DNA from: Streptomyces misionensis
Lineage (GTDB): Bacteria > Actinomycetota > Actinomycetes > Streptomycetales > Streptomycetaceae
Assembly (NCBI RefSeq): GCF_900104815.1
Contig: NZ_FNTD01000004.1
Coordinates: 1,116,001 to 1,180,000 of the forward strand
Reading direction: 5' to 3'
DNA length: 64,000 nucleotides
Position numbers and translations under genes: made by a program. Shown one piece after another: positions 1-8,326 of the stretch. The notes under the pieces were generated by a model. That model had not been told where the DNA came from, made no database searches, and was given only the letters and a program-made list of their open reading frames with translations. Position 1 is the stretch's first letter. Each line of letters starts with the position of its first letter.

Positions 1-956
1 AAGCGGAACATGCGGTCGAAGAGCACCGCGTACTGCACGTCACGGGCCTGCGGAAGGCCGTCCGCCTGGAGCTTGACGGCCTCCTTGAAGGCGGTGAGGT
101 CGCAGCGCAGCTCCTCCAGGCCGTACATCCAGAACGGCTGGCGCTGCTTGATCATGAACGGGTCGAACGGCAGGTCGCCGTGGCTGTGGGTGCGGTCGTG
201 CACCATGTCCCACAGCACGAAGGCCTCTTCGCAGCGCTTCTGGTCGTGGACCATCGCGGCGATGTCCTCGGGCAGCTCGAGGCCAAGGATGTCGACGGCG
301 GCCTCGGTGACCCGGCGGAAGCGCGCGGCCTCGCGGTCGCAGAAGATGCCACCCCAGGAGAATCGTTCCGGCGCCTCACGGACGGCGATGGTCTCCGGGA
401 AGAGGACGGCGGAGTTGGTGTCGTAGCCCGAGGTGAAGTCCTCGAAGGCGATGCCGCAGTACAGCGGGTTGTCGTAGCGGGTGCGCTCCAGCTCGGCCAG
501 CCAGTCGGGCCAGACCATGCGCAGCACCAGCGCCTCGAAGTTGCGGTCCGGGTTGCCGTTCTGCGTGTACATCGGGAAGACGACCAGGTGCTGGAGGCCG
601 TCCGCGCGGCTCGCGGCGGGGTTGAAGGCCAGCAGCGAGTCCAGGAAGTCCGGCACCTGGAAGCCGCCCTCGGCCCAGCGGCGCAGGTCCTTGACGAGGG
701 CCTCGTGGTAGGCGGCGTCGTGCGGCACCAGCGGCGACAGCCGCTCGACCGCGTCGGCGACCCGGCGGACGGCGGCCTCGGCGTCCGCCCTGGTGGGCGC
801 GCCCTCGGCGGCGAAGTCGATCGAGCCGTCCTTCGACTGCCATGGCCGGATCTGTTCCACGGCATCCTTGAGCACGGGCCATGCGGGGTGCTCAACCACC
901 CTGGTCTGCGAAGGAATACGACCCTCCGCACCCGACTGCACAAGAATTTCCGTCAT
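1..956 (-). CDS. DUF6421 family protein (3' end outside window)
   Basis: The reading frame runs from an ATG at 956 to the left edge without a stop, giving about 318 residues, so the C-terminus is missing. The N-terminus reads MTEILVQSGAEGRIPSQ, and the body contains hydrophilic, acidic and aromatic stretches such as VEQIRPWQSKDGSID and FVLWDMVHDRTHSHGD. I recognise this as the actinobacterial DUF6421 family, whose function is unknown; the His/Asp-rich HDRTHSHGD segment could bind metal, but that is a guess. A GGAGG ribosome site sits about 9 nt before the ATG. The gene has its own promoter (992-1021) and is divergent from the glycerophosphodiesterase. The frame was read directly because it is open at the window edge. 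Confidence 0.85.
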   Translation of the reverse strand, partial: MTEILVQSGAEGRIPSQTRVVEHPAWPVLKDAVEQIRPWQSKDGSIDFAAEGAPTRADAEAAVRRVADAVERLSPLVPHDAAYHEALVKDLRRWAEGGFQVPDFLDSLLAFNPAASRADGLQHLVVFPMYTQNGNPDRNFEALVLRMVWPDWLAELERTRYDNPLYCGIAFEDFTSGYDTNSAVLFPETIAVREAPERFSWGGIFCDREAARFRRVTEAAVDILGLELPEDIAAMVHDQKRCEEAFVLWDMVHDRTHSHGDLPFDPFMIKQRQPFWMYGLEELRCDLTAFKEAVKLQADGLPQARDVQYAVLFDRMFR

Positions 957-1353
957 TTTCCATCCTCCACGGGAGAACCTCGCGTACGGACACCGTATGC
1001 ATACCCCGATTCCCCCATCAAGAGGAGGCGCAGGAGATTTTTCTGTTCAGTGACCCTGTCGCCGACATTTTTCCTGCCGTAAACCGTGACGGCGCTCACT
1101 TCGAGCGTGCTGCCGGCCCGGCTGTCAGGGGCACGATCCGGTCGGTCAAGGACGCGGGGACTCGCCCACGCGCGGGTGACGTCGTGGAGGGGTACCGGCC
1201 AGTCGCCGCCCGGGGCGTGCCCCCGATCGCCCGCGCACATGCGGGTTCATCGCGGGTCGTGGCCGTTAGGCTGCGAGCCTGCCCGCGCGGACGACGGCGT
1301 CCGCCCGTCGCCGCGCGCGTGCCGAGCCGCCGTCGACGGAAGCGAGTCGAACC
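957..1353. other. 397-bp divergent intergenic region
   Basis: No coding pattern is convincing here on either strand. The left part holds the DUF6421 promoter. On the plus strand a TAGGCT -10-like box at 1267-1272 could serve the downstream phosphodiesterase, leaving a leader of about 75-80 nt. I see no terminator and no strong palindrome in the remainder. Confidence 0.5.
992..1021 (-). promoter_or_regulatory. Probable vegetative promoter of the DUF6421 gene
   Basis: On the minus strand a TTGATG box (1016-1021) and a TACGGT box (992-997) are separated by 18 nt, close to the actinobacterial vegetative sigma consensus TTGACN / TANNNT. Transcription would start near 985, giving a leader of about 30 nt that includes the GGAGG ribosome site. 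The call rests on sequence match alone. Confidence 0.55.
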
Positions 1354-2037
1354 TTGAACTTCCTTACCATCGGTCACCGCGGGGTCATGGGTGTGGAGCC
1401 CGAGAACACCCTCCGTTCCTTCGCCGCCGCGCAGCGGGCCGGCCTCGACCTGATCGAACTCGATCTGCACCTGAGCAAGGACGGCGCCCTGGTCGTCATG
1501 CACGACGCCGAGGTGGACCGCACGACCGACGGCTCGGGGCCGATCGCCGAGAAGACCCTCGCCGAGCTGCGCGCGCTGGACGCGGGGCGCGGGGAACGCG
1601 TGCCGGTGTTCGAGGAGGTGCTGGACGCGGTGCCGACGCCGTTGCAGGCCGAGATCAAGGACGTGGCGGCGGCGCGGGCGCTGGCCAAGGTGATGCTGGA
1701 GCGGGACCTGGTCGGGCGGGTGGAGGTGTCCTCCTTCCACGACGAGGCGGTCGCCGAGATCGCGCGGCTGGTGCCCGGCGTGCGCACGGCGCTCATCGCC
1801 GGGCGTTACGGTCCGGAGGTGGTGGAGCGCGCCGTCGCCGTGGGCGCGCCGACGGTCTGCCTGAACATCCGCCGGCTCACCCTGGAGACCGTCGAGCACG
1901 CGCGCGCGGCCGGGTTGAGGATCATCGGCTGGGTGGTCAACACGCAGGAGCAGCTGCGGCTGGTCCGCGCGCTCGAACTGGACGGGGCGACCACCGACTT
2001 CCCCGAGATCAAGCGCACGGGCCGGTTCACCGCGTAG
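1354..2037 (+). CDS. Glycerophosphodiester phosphodiesterase (GDPD family)
   Basis: The 227-residue protein shows the single-domain GDPD TIM-barrel signature: GHRG at residues 7-10, PENT at 16-19, an IELDLHLSKDG segment carrying metal-binding Glu/Asp, and VVMHD with the second catalytic His. The C-terminus has the usual GWVVNT strand. Members hydrolyse glycerophosphodiesters to glycerol-3-phosphate and an alcohol using a divalent metal. There is no signal peptide, so it should be cytoplasmic. The start is taken as TTG at 1354 because the conserved first strand (LTIGHRG) begins immediately and no in-frame ATG or GTG lies just upstream; the ribosome site is weak. It is convergent with the GNAT gene, with 15 nt between stops. 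Confidence 0.9.
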   Translation: MNFLTIGHRGVMGVEPENTLRSFAAAQRAGLDLIELDLHLSKDGALVVMHDAEVDRTTDGSGPIAEKTLAELRALDAGRGERVPVFEEVLDAVPTPLQAEIKDVAAARALAKVMLERDLVGRVEVSSFHDEAVAEIARLVPGVRTALIAGRYGPEVVERAVAVGAPTVCLNIRRLTLETVEHARAAGLRIIGWVVNTQEQLRLVRALELDGATTDFPEIKRTGRFTA

Positions 2038-2052
2038 GGGCCGCGGCGGGAC

Positions 2053-2595
2053 TCAGCCGAGCTGCTTGACCAGCAGCTCGAACTGGAGGTCGTCGCGCTG
2101 CGGGATGCCGAAGCGCTCGTCGCCGTACGGGAACGGGGACATCCGTCCCGTGCGGCGGTACCCGCGGCGCTCGTACCAGGCGATCAGGTCCTCGCGTACG
2201 GAGATCACGGTCATGTGCATCTCGCTGACGCCCCAGGTCTCGCGGGCCTGCCGCTCGGCCTCGGCGATGACGGTCTTGCCGAGGCCGGCGCCCTGCTGGG
2301 TGGGGCTGACCGCGAACATGCCGAAGTAGGCGTGCTCGCCGCGGTGTTCGAGCTGGCAGCAGGCCACGATGCGGCCGTCCCGCTCGACCGTGAGCAGCCG
2401 GCTGTCGGGCGACTCGATCACCTCGACGACGCCCTCCGGGTCGGTGCGCTGCCCCTCCAGGATGTCCGCCTCCGTGGTCCACCCGGCCCGGCTGTCGTCC
2501 CCGCGGTACGCCGACTGGATCAGCGCGACCAGCGCGTCCACATCGGCGTCGGTGGCGTCTCGGAAGGTCAGGCCGGGGGCGGCGGCGCTGTGCAT
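2053..2595 (-). CDS. GNAT family N-acetyltransferase
   Basis: This 180-residue single-domain protein has the GNAT fold order: an N-terminal RDATDADVDALVALI strand/helix, the acetyl-CoA pyrophosphate-binding motif A QQGAGLGK around residue 97, and the C-terminal WYERRGYRRTGR motif B. GNAT enzymes transfer acetyl from acetyl-CoA to an amine; the substrate cannot be told from the sequence. The gene is divergent from the VOC-family gene with 72 nt between start codons. It may use a later start, but MHSAAAPGLTFRDA gives the expected short lead into the first strand. Confidence 0.88.
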   Translation of the reverse strand: MHSAAAPGLTFRDATDADVDALVALIQSAYRGDDSRAGWTTEADILEGQRTDPEGVVEVIESPDSRLLTVERDGRIVACCQLEHRGEHAYFGMFAVSPTQQGAGLGKTVIAEAERQARETWGVSEMHMTVISVREDLIAWYERRGYRRTGRMSPFPYGDERFGIPQRDDLQFELLVKQLG

Positions 2596-2667
2596 GAGGG
2601 CGGTTCTCCCATCTCGGGCGTGGCTGAGCCGGCAACGAGGGTAACTGTGCCACTAGGCTCCGCGTGC

Positions 2668-3060
2668 ATGGTGCATGTGCTCAGCAGCCGGACCCTCCTG
2701 CGACCCACCGACCCCGAGCGCTCCCGCGTCTTCTACGGCGAGCTGCTGGGGCTGCCCGTCTACCGCGAGTTCGGCACGGGCCCGGACCGCGGCACGGTCT
2801 ACTTCCTCGGCGGCGGCTTCCTGGAGGTGTCCGGCCGCGGGACGGCGCCGCCGTCGCCGGACGTGGCGCTCTGGTTGCAGGTGGCGGACGTCGGGGCGGC
2901 GCACGAGGAGCTGCGGGCGAAGGGTGTCGAGATCACGCGCCCGCCGGTGCGGGAGCCGTGGGGGCTGGTCGAGATGTGGCTCGCCGATCCGGACGGCACC
3001 CGGATCGTCCTGGTGGAGGTGCCCGCGGACCATCCGCTGCGGTACCGGGCGGGGACCTGA
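2668..3060 (+). CDS. VOC (glyoxalase/dioxygenase superfamily) protein
   Basis: The 130-residue protein has the paired beta-alpha-beta-beta-beta modules of the vicinal oxygen chelate superfamily: RPTDPERSRVFYGELLGLPV in the first half and a C-terminal DPDGTRIVLVEV strand whose Glu is a typical metal ligand position. Such proteins are small metalloenzymes or drug-binding proteins; the substrate is unknown. The ATG at 2668 lies 8 nt after a TAGGCT box (2654-2659), so the mRNA is probably leaderless and no ribosome site is needed. A longer upstream frame exists but is antisense to the divergent GNAT gene and was rejected. Confidence 0.88.
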   Translation: MVHVLSSRTLLRPTDPERSRVFYGELLGLPVYREFGTGPDRGTVYFLGGGFLEVSGRGTAPPSPDVALWLQVADVGAAHEELRAKGVEITRPPVREPWGLVEMWLADPDGTRIVLVEVPADHPLRYRAGT

Positions 3061-3187
3061 GGGCCGGTCCGCGGGCGCCCGGCCGCGAGGGCGGTGGTGC
3101 CGATCGGCCGGGGCGCCGGGCGGCAGCGGGTGAAGAGGCCGGGCCGCGCCCCTGGGGACGGCGTCGTCGCGCGTCCCCGGTTCGCGC

Positions 3188-3739
3188 TCAGCTCCCGGCG
3201 CGCAGCGCGCCCATCCGGCCCTCCAGGCGGGTCAGCAACTCGCCCAGCAGGGCCGCGAGGTCGTCCCGGCCCGTGGGGGCCAGGACCGAGAGGACCGCGG
3301 TCTCGTAGGCGAGCTGTTCGGGCAGGACGCCGTCGACCAGGTCGCGGCCCGCGTCGGTGAGGCGGACATGGGCGACCCGGCGGTCGCGGGTGTCGCCGCG
3401 CCGCTCGACCAGGCCCCGCTCGGTCAGCTGCTTGATCCGCTTGGTGACGGCGGCCCCGGAGGAGAACGTCTCCCGGGCCAGCTCCCCCGGCGTCAGCTCG
3501 TGTCCGGTGCGCCGCAGCGCCCCCAGCAGGTCGAACTCGGCGCGGCTGAGCCCGGCCCGGCGCAGCGGCGCGTCCTCGGACTGCTGGAGCAGCGCGGCGC
3601 ACCGGTTGATCCGCCCGATGACCTCCATCGGCCCGGTGTCCAGGTCGGGGTGGACGGCCCGCCACTGCCGTACGACGGCGGCGACCGTGTCGGCCGTGGA
3701 CGCCTCGTGCCGCGGTGGTGTGCCGTTCGTCGCCGTCAT
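3188..3739 (-). CDS. MarR family transcriptional regulator
   Basis: The 183-residue protein has the MarR winged-helix pattern: a dimerisation helix, then LSRAEFDLLGALRRTG, ELTPGELARETFSSGAAVTKR (recognition helix, about residues 85-100) and the wing GDTRDRRVAHVRLTDAGR with its DxRxRR signature. Its ATG overlaps the FUSC stop by 4 nt, so it is translationally coupled to the exporter gene and transcribed after it. The inverted repeat at 5414-5439 in front of the operon is the obvious candidate operator, which would make this an autoregulated, ligand-released repressor of the exporter. That regulatory role is inferred from context. Confidence 0.92.
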   Translation of the reverse strand: MTATNGTPPRHEASTADTVAAVVRQWRAVHPDLDTGPMEVIGRINRCAALLQQSEDAPLRRAGLSRAEFDLLGALRRTGHELTPGELARETFSSGAAVTKRIKQLTERGLVERRGDTRDRRVAHVRLTDAGRDLVDGVLPEQLAYETAVLSVLAPTGRDDLAALLGELLTRLEGRMGALRAGS

Positions 3740-5400
3740 GGCCGTATGTCCTCCGTCGTCGTGCCCGCGTCCTGCTGCCGCGGTGCGAGCCCCTGGCGTC
3801 GCACCGTCGCCGCGAGCGTACGGTGTCCGGCCTGTTCGGCGAGCACGACCCGGTCCTCGGGCAGGGCGCGCTGCCACCACTCGCCGGCCGCGGCGTCCGC
3901 GGTGGCGCGCAGGTCGACGAGGGCGGCGGCGAGGGCACGGCGGGCGTCGTCCAGGGCGCGGGGCGCCGGGTGCGGTTCGGCGAGCAGCCGGGCGGCGTTC
4001 TCGCGGGCGCGTTCCGCCGCGGTCAGCGTGTGTTCCAGGCGGTCGCCCGCGCGCCGGTTGGTGACGGCGATCGCCGCGACGAAGCCGACCAGCGCGCCGA
4101 TGAGGGTGTCCACGACCCGGTCGGCGACCAGCGTGGCCGGGTCCTGGAAGCGGGCGAACTCGGTGATGAGCAGCGCCATGGGGGTGACGCAGACGCTGCC
4201 CAGCCAGTAGTTGCGGCCGATCAGCGCCTCCGCGCCGAAGTTGAGGGCGATGCAGCACAGCACCAGTGCCATGGCGTTGAGGTGGGCGAGCGGGGCGAGG
4301 ACGGCGAAGGCGAGGACGCCGACGAGGTTGCCGACGACGCGCTGGACGCCCCGGTGCCAGGTGAGGGTGACGTTGGCCTGGTAGAGGGAGGCCGCGGTGA
4401 CCAGGGCCCAGTAGGGGCGGCCCACGCCGAGGGCGAGGGAGGCGTAGCCGGCGAGGGCGCAGCCGATCGCGGTGCGCGCGGCGATGGGGGCGAGCGGCGC
4501 GAGGCGGTGGCGCAGCGAGGGGCGCGGCTGGGCCCGCTCGGTGTCCACGCCGAGGAGTTCCCCGGCGTCCTCGGCGGGGAGGTCGAGGCGGAGGGTGCGG
4601 CGGCCGCCGCGCAGCTCGCCGGCCCAGGCGCGCAGCCGTGCCGGGTCGGCGTCGGCGGGGGCGGCGAGGGCGACCTCGGCGCGCACGAGGAGGCGTTCCA
4701 GGGCGCGCCGGGTGGGGTCCTGGCGGGCGCCCGCGGCCAGCAGCGACTGCCAGGCGGCGTGGATGGCGGCGGCGCTCGCGGCACGGGCCCGGGCGTGGCC
4801 GTCGCCGGTGCCGTGGGTGTCGGCGTAGGCGGCGGTGGCGTTCAGGGCCTGGGCGGTGGCGCGGCGCTCGGGGCCGTGCGGGCGCAGCAGTCCGGGCGCC
4901 ATGCCGACCAGCCAGGACCAGGCGCCGGTGGCGAGGGCCAGTCCGACGTGGCCCGGCACCTGGCCGAGGGTCTGCGGGGCGAACAGGGAGGCGGAGCTGA
5001 TGAAGGTGAGGACCACGTTGCCCGGCGGGCCGATCCGGGTGGCGTCGCACACGGTCTTCTGCACGGCCGCCAGCAGCGCGCCGACGGTCACGAGGATGAC
5101 GGCGTCGGAGGTGAGGGACGCCGTGACCAGGGCCGTCGCGACGCCGGCGACCATGCCGAGCACCACCCAGACCAGGGTCCGGGCGCGGGCCGCGTAGGGG
5201 CGGTTGTGGCCGTAGAGGGCGCACAGCGATCCGGCCATCGTGTACATCGCGAGGTCGAGTCGCCCGAGCGCCAGCAGGATCAGGTTGGGCGGGGCGACCG
5301 CGGCGACCACGCTCAGCGCGGGCTTGAACCAGATGTCCGAGGGCCGGCCGAGGCGGAGCACCCCGGCGAGGGGAAGACGGAAGGGGGTCGCACTGCTCAT
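3736..5400 (-). CDS. FUSC family (aromatic-acid-exporter-like) membrane protein
   Basis: At 554 residues, this has the duplicated FUSC layout: an N-terminal membrane half of several helices (for example LILLALGRLDLAMYTMAGSL and an early ILVTVGALLAAV), a roughly 130-residue soluble helical insert, then a second membrane half containing the conserved GRPYWALVTAASLY segment and hydrophobic repeats up to about residue 440, followed by a cytoplasmic helical tail. FUSC proteins include aromatic-carboxylate and fusaric-acid efflux components. The first gene of a two-gene operon with marR, it starts at ATG 5400 and lies directly behind the AT-rich operator. The substrate is unknown. Confidence 0.9.
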   Translation of the reverse strand: MSSATPFRLPLAGVLRLGRPSDIWFKPALSVVAAVAPPNLILLALGRLDLAMYTMAGSLCALYGHNRPYAARARTLVWVVLGMVAGVATALVTASLTSDAVILVTVGALLAAVQKTVCDATRIGPPGNVVLTFISSASLFAPQTLGQVPGHVGLALATGAWSWLVGMAPGLLRPHGPERRATAQALNATAAYADTHGTGDGHARARAASAAAIHAAWQSLLAAGARQDPTRRALERLLVRAEVALAAPADADPARLRAWAGELRGGRRTLRLDLPAEDAGELLGVDTERAQPRPSLRHRLAPLAPIAARTAIGCALAGYASLALGVGRPYWALVTAASLYQANVTLTWHRGVQRVVGNLVGVLAFAVLAPLAHLNAMALVLCCIALNFGAEALIGRNYWLGSVCVTPMALLITEFARFQDPATLVADRVVDTLIGALVGFVAAIAVTNRRAGDRLEHTLTAAERARENAARLLAEPHPAPRALDDARRALAAALVDLRATADAAAGEWWQRALPEDRVVLAEQAGHRTLAATVRRQGLAPRQQDAGTTTEDIRP

Positions 5401-5413
5401 GCATCAAATTTAG

Positions 5414-5439
5414 CATGTGTTTTATCTGTAAAACATATG
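5414..5439. promoter_or_regulatory. AT-rich inverted repeat, probable MarR operator
   Basis: CATGTGTTTTA (5414-5424) and TAAAACATATG (5429-5439) form a near-perfect inverted repeat around TCTG, 10 of 11 positions pairing. It is strikingly AT-rich for this DNA and sits just before the FUSC ATG, where the promoter of the FUSC-marR operon should be. Length, symmetry and position fit MarR-family binding sites. It also lies before DUF5134 on the other strand, about 150 nt away. Confidence 0.72.
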
Positions 5440-5588
5440 GCGTGCCCAGGGCCGTTCCCGTCCGGCTCCCGCCCGCTCACCGGCCGTGCCCCCGTCAGCG
5501 CTCCCCGTGTACACCCTTGCGCTCGTATGCGCCCCGGCCCGGCCTGGGCATCGCATCCTCGACCGACCGTCGAGCCGTGGAGGTGGGC

Positions 5589-6182
5589 GTGCACGCACCG
5601 GTGTCGGCTGCCTGGCTGCTGGTCGCGCTGTGCGCGGCGACCGGGGCCTACTGCCTGCTGCGGCTGCGCAGCGCCGTCGAGGAGCAGCGGCGCTCCGCGG
5701 GCGGCGAGGCGCTGATGGGTTTCGGGATGGCGGCGATGGCCGTACCCGCGGCGGTGTTCACACCGCCGCGGTGGGCCTGGCCGGTGTACGCGGCCGTCTT
5801 CGGACTCGCGGCGCTGCGCGCGCTGTGGGCGGTCCGCCGCGACCGGCACCATCTGCACCACCTGGTGGGCGCGGCGGCGATGGTCTACATGGCGGCGGCG
5901 ATGGCCGTGGCCCCGCCGGCCATGCACCACATGGACGGCACGGGCGGGATGGGCGGCATGGAGATGGCCGGCATGTCCGGTGGCGCCGGGGTGCCCCTGG
6001 TGACCGGTGCCCTGCTGCTCTACTTCACGGGCTACGTGCTGGTGACCGGCGCCCGTCTGGTGCCCGCCGCCGTCACCGTGGGCGGCCTCGCACCCGCGCG
6101 CTGGGGCGACCGCCCGGAGCTGGCCCGCGCCTGCCAGTTGTCGATGGGGATCGGCATGATCGCGATGCTGCTGACGATGTGA
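5589..6182 (+). CDS. DUF5134 membrane protein with Met/His-rich loop
   Basis: The 197-residue protein is almost entirely membrane helices: an N-terminal WLLVALCAATGAYCLL segment, two helices around residues 45-75, one near 95-110, one near 140-155 and a last one at the C-terminus (MGIGMIAMLLTM). Between the fourth and fifth lies a loop rich in Met and His (HHMDGTGGMGGMEMAGM), a composition seen in copper-handling proteins. I assign it to DUF5134, whose function is not established. GTG 5589 is chosen because GGAGG lies 5 nt upstream. It is followed by the M56 peptidase gene in the same direction after 84 nt. A copper link is inference only. Confidence 0.78.
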   Translation: MHAPVSAAWLLVALCAATGAYCLLRLRSAVEEQRRSAGGEALMGFGMAAMAVPAAVFTPPRWAWPVYAAVFGLAALRALWAVRRDRHHLHHLVGAAAMVYMAAAMAVAPPAMHHMDGTGGMGGMEMAGMSGGAGVPLVTGALLLYFTGYVLVTGARLVPAAVTVGGLAPARWGDRPELARACQLSMGIGMIAMLLTM

Positions 6183-6266
6183 CGTGTGCGCGTGGCGCGT
6201 TGACTGCGTCACTTCGGCGTGAAGGACCGTACCGCCGGGCGGCCCCGCGCTCATAGGGTGCTGCCC

Positions 6267-7202
6267 ATGATGGTCCCCGTGGCCCTGCTGCTGCTCGGCG
6301 TCCTGACCGCCGTCGTGGCCCCGCGTCTGCTCGCCCGCGCCGACTGGCCGGACCGTGAACCGGTCGTCGCCCTCTGGGCGTGGCAGTGCGTGGTGGCGGC
6401 CGTACTGCTGTGCTGTGCGCTGTCGATGACCCTGAGCGCCGCCGCGGCCTGGCGGCCGGTGCGCGGGCAGGTGTTCGCGCGGGCCCCGCACGCGGTCGTG
6501 GACGCCTACGCCCTCGGCACGGCGAGCCCCTGGGCGGCGGCCACCGCCGTGCTGCTGGCCGGCGCGGGCCTGTGGAGCGCGGCCATGCTGGTGCGGGAGG
6601 TCGTACGGTCCCGGGCGGGGCGCCGCGCGCGACGGGCCGAACTCCTGGTGCGCGCCCCGCTGTTGCCGGGCGAGGAGCCGAAGGGCGGCCGGCTGGTGGT
6701 GCTGGAGGGCGAGCGCCCGGACGCCTGGTGGCTGCCCGGTACGGCACCCCGGCTGGTCGTCACCACGGCCGCGCTGCGGCGGCTGAAGGGGCGGCAGCTG
6801 GACGCCCTGCTGGCGCACGAGAAGGGGCACGCGCGGGCCCGGCACGACTGGCTGCTGCACTGCTCGTCCGCGCTCGCGGACGGGTTCCCCCAGGTACCGG
6901 TCTTCGCGGCGTTCCGGGACGAGATGCACCGGCTGGTGGAACTGGCCGCCGACGACATGGCCTCCCGGCGCTTCGGCCGGCTGACGACGGCGCTGGCGCT
7001 GGTCGAACTCAACGAGGAACGCGGCGTGTTCGGGCCGTGCCCCACCCCCGAGGCGCATGTTCCGCGGCGGGTGCACCGGCTGCTGACCCCGCCCGACCGC
7101 CTCCCGGCCCTGCACCGGCTGCGGCTGACCGCGACGGCCGCGCTGGTGCCGGCGCTCCCGGTGCTGCTGACCCTGGTGCCGGGACTGCGGGCGCTGGGCT
7201 GA
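6267..7202 (+). CDS. M56 family membrane metallopeptidase
   Basis: The 311-residue protein has three N-terminal membrane helices (about residues 3-20, 35-60 and 88-110), a peptidase domain with HEKGH at about 184-188 (the zinc HExxH motif), a downstream ELAADDM whose Glu (about 225) is the likely third ligand, and a C-terminal hydrophobic helix. M56 proteins include BlaR1/MecR1-type signal-transducing peptidases, but this one lacks a sensor domain and no BlaI-type repressor is adjacent, as is common for the short actinobacterial versions. A TAGGGT box at 6254-6259 lies 7 nt before ATG 6267, suggesting a leaderless transcript; ATG 6270 is an equally possible start. Confidence 0.88.
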   Translation: MMVPVALLLLGVLTAVVAPRLLARADWPDREPVVALWAWQCVVAAVLLCCALSMTLSAAAAWRPVRGQVFARAPHAVVDAYALGTASPWAAATAVLLAGAGLWSAAMLVREVVRSRAGRRARRAELLVRAPLLPGEEPKGGRLVVLEGERPDAWWLPGTAPRLVVTTAALRRLKGRQLDALLAHEKGHARARHDWLLHCSSALADGFPQVPVFAAFRDEMHRLVELAADDMASRRFGRLTTALALVELNEERGVFGPCPTPEAHVPRRVHRLLTPPDRLPALHRLRLTATAALVPALPVLLTLVPGLRALG

Positions 7203-7456
7203 GATCGTTCGACTTCTCCGGGGTGCTGTTCCGCGTCGAGCCGACCGAGTCCTGGCTGCGCGCGGCGCTGGACGAGACCGGGGGGACCTGCCCGACGCCG
7301 AACTGCGGGCGACGGACGCGGCGTTGGAGGCCGCCGGGGGGCAGCAGGGAGGCGGACGGCGGTGCCGCGGCACTCGGCTGCCGGGTGCGCTTCGTGGACC
7401 ACCTGCCCGTCACGCTCCGTCCGGACGCGCTGCTCCCGGTCCTCGGCCTGGTCTGA
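7203..7456 (+). pseudogene. HAD-like hydrolase remnant (frameshifted and internally deleted)
   Basis: Directly after the M56 stop, the plus strand encodes SFDFSGVLFRVEPTESW and RAALDETGG, resembling the motif I strand of HAD hydrolases (DFSGTLF). The frame then breaks at a run of six G residues; the next frame continues LPDAELRATDAALEAAGG, as expected of the same helical cap. After that only a short tail, VRFVDHLPVTLRPDALLPVL, remains before a stop at 7456. The Rossmann core with motifs II-IV is absent. I read this as a decayed gene with one slip in the G run and an internal deletion. The family call rests on short matches. Confidence 0.5.
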
Positions 7457-7558
7457 TCCGCGCGGGCGGACGCGCACCGGCCGCCCGAGGTGATCCCCCG
7501 CGTCACCCCGAGCGGCCGGCAACTCGGACCGGACCTGGGGTCCGGTGCGTTGAGTATA

Positions 7559-7579
7559 GTTGGCTGGCAGCCAGTCAAC
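7559..7579. promoter_or_regulatory. Promoter and inverted repeat before the TetR gene
   Basis: GTTGGCTGGC (7559-7568) and GCCAGTCAAC (7570-7579) are inverted around one base, 9 of 10 positions pairing, a typical TetR-type operator shape. A TATAGT -10 box (7555-7560) abuts it, so a bound repressor would block the promoter. AGGAG and the ATG of the tetR gene follow 2-14 nt downstream. Autoregulation by the encoded TetR protein is the simple reading. Confidence 0.65.
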
Positions 7580-7592
7580 GCAGGAGTCCAGC

Positions 7593-8264
7593 ATGTCCCC
7601 GCGCAGCGCCTCGGTCAATGAAGAATTGCGAAGGCGTTCCAGGGAGCGGTTGCTCCAGGCGGCCGTGGAGCTGGTGGACGAGCGTGGCTTCGAGGCGACC
7701 ACCCTGGGCGCCATCGCGGACCGGGCCGGTTCGGCCCGCGGGCTGGTGTCGTACTACTTCCCCGGTAAGCGCCAGCTGGTGCAGTCCGCCGTGCACCGGC
7801 TGATGCACCGCACGCTGGAGGAGGCGCTGGAGCGGCAGCCGCGCACCGAGGACGGCCGGGAGCGGCTGGCCCGGGCCATCGACGCGATCCTCGGGCTGGC
7901 CCGCGACCGGCCGGTGCTGATGCGCCAGCACATGGCGGGGCTGCTTCAGGCCGAGGGCTTCGTGGAGTGCCCGGAGCAGCGGCGGCTGTCGGAACTGCTC
8001 GGCGACACCGTCTCCCGGTACGGCTCCGAGGACGTGACGGCCGACTACCCGATGCTGCGCGCCCTGCTGATGGGCGCGGTGTACGCGGCCCTGGTCCCGG
8101 GCGTACCGATGCCCGTCCCGGCCCTGCGCGCCGAACTGTTCCAGCGGTACGGGCTGGACTGGGAGCTGGGTGTACCACCGGAGCGCACGGTGGGCTCCGA
8201 AACCCCGGAACGCGACCTGTCACGCTTCTTCGCCACGGGGGAGCGCGCGCCGGGGGCCTCCTAG
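7593..8264 (+). CDS. TetR/AcrR family transcriptional regulator
   Basis: The 223-residue protein has an N-terminal TetR helix-turn-helix: RERLLQAAVELVDERGFEAT, then LGAIADRAGSARGLVSYYF with the recognition helix and conserved YYF, at about residues 15-60. The C-terminal ligand domain is all-helical and has no match that names a ligand. ATG 7593 is chosen because AGGAG lies 6 nt before it; an ATG-like start 33 nt upstream falls inside the operator. The flanking HAD remnant and the convergent DUF6214 gene do not reveal an obvious target other than itself. Confidence 0.92.
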   Translation: MSPRSASVNEELRRRSRERLLQAAVELVDERGFEATTLGAIADRAGSARGLVSYYFPGKRQLVQSAVHRLMHRTLEEALERQPRTEDGRERLARAIDAILGLARDRPVLMRQHMAGLLQAEGFVECPEQRRLSELLGDTVSRYGSEDVTADYPMLRALLMGAVYAALVPGVPMPVPALRAELFQRYGLDWELGVPPERTVGSETPERDLSRFFATGERAPGAS

Positions 8265-8326
8265 CCGGTCTCCCCGGCACGAGCGTCCCCACGCCGTCCC
8301 GCGCGCCGGCCGCGTTATCGGCGCCT

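Noticed and set aside
152..943. Minus-strand frame of 263 codons inside DUF6421
   Set aside because: Arg/Ser/Pro-rich shadow of the true frame, which is open at the window edge and encodes DUF6421.
1086..2069. Plus-strand frame of 327 codons across the phosphodiesterase
   Set aside because: Product is Arg/Gly repeats, out of frame with the conserved GDPD motifs.
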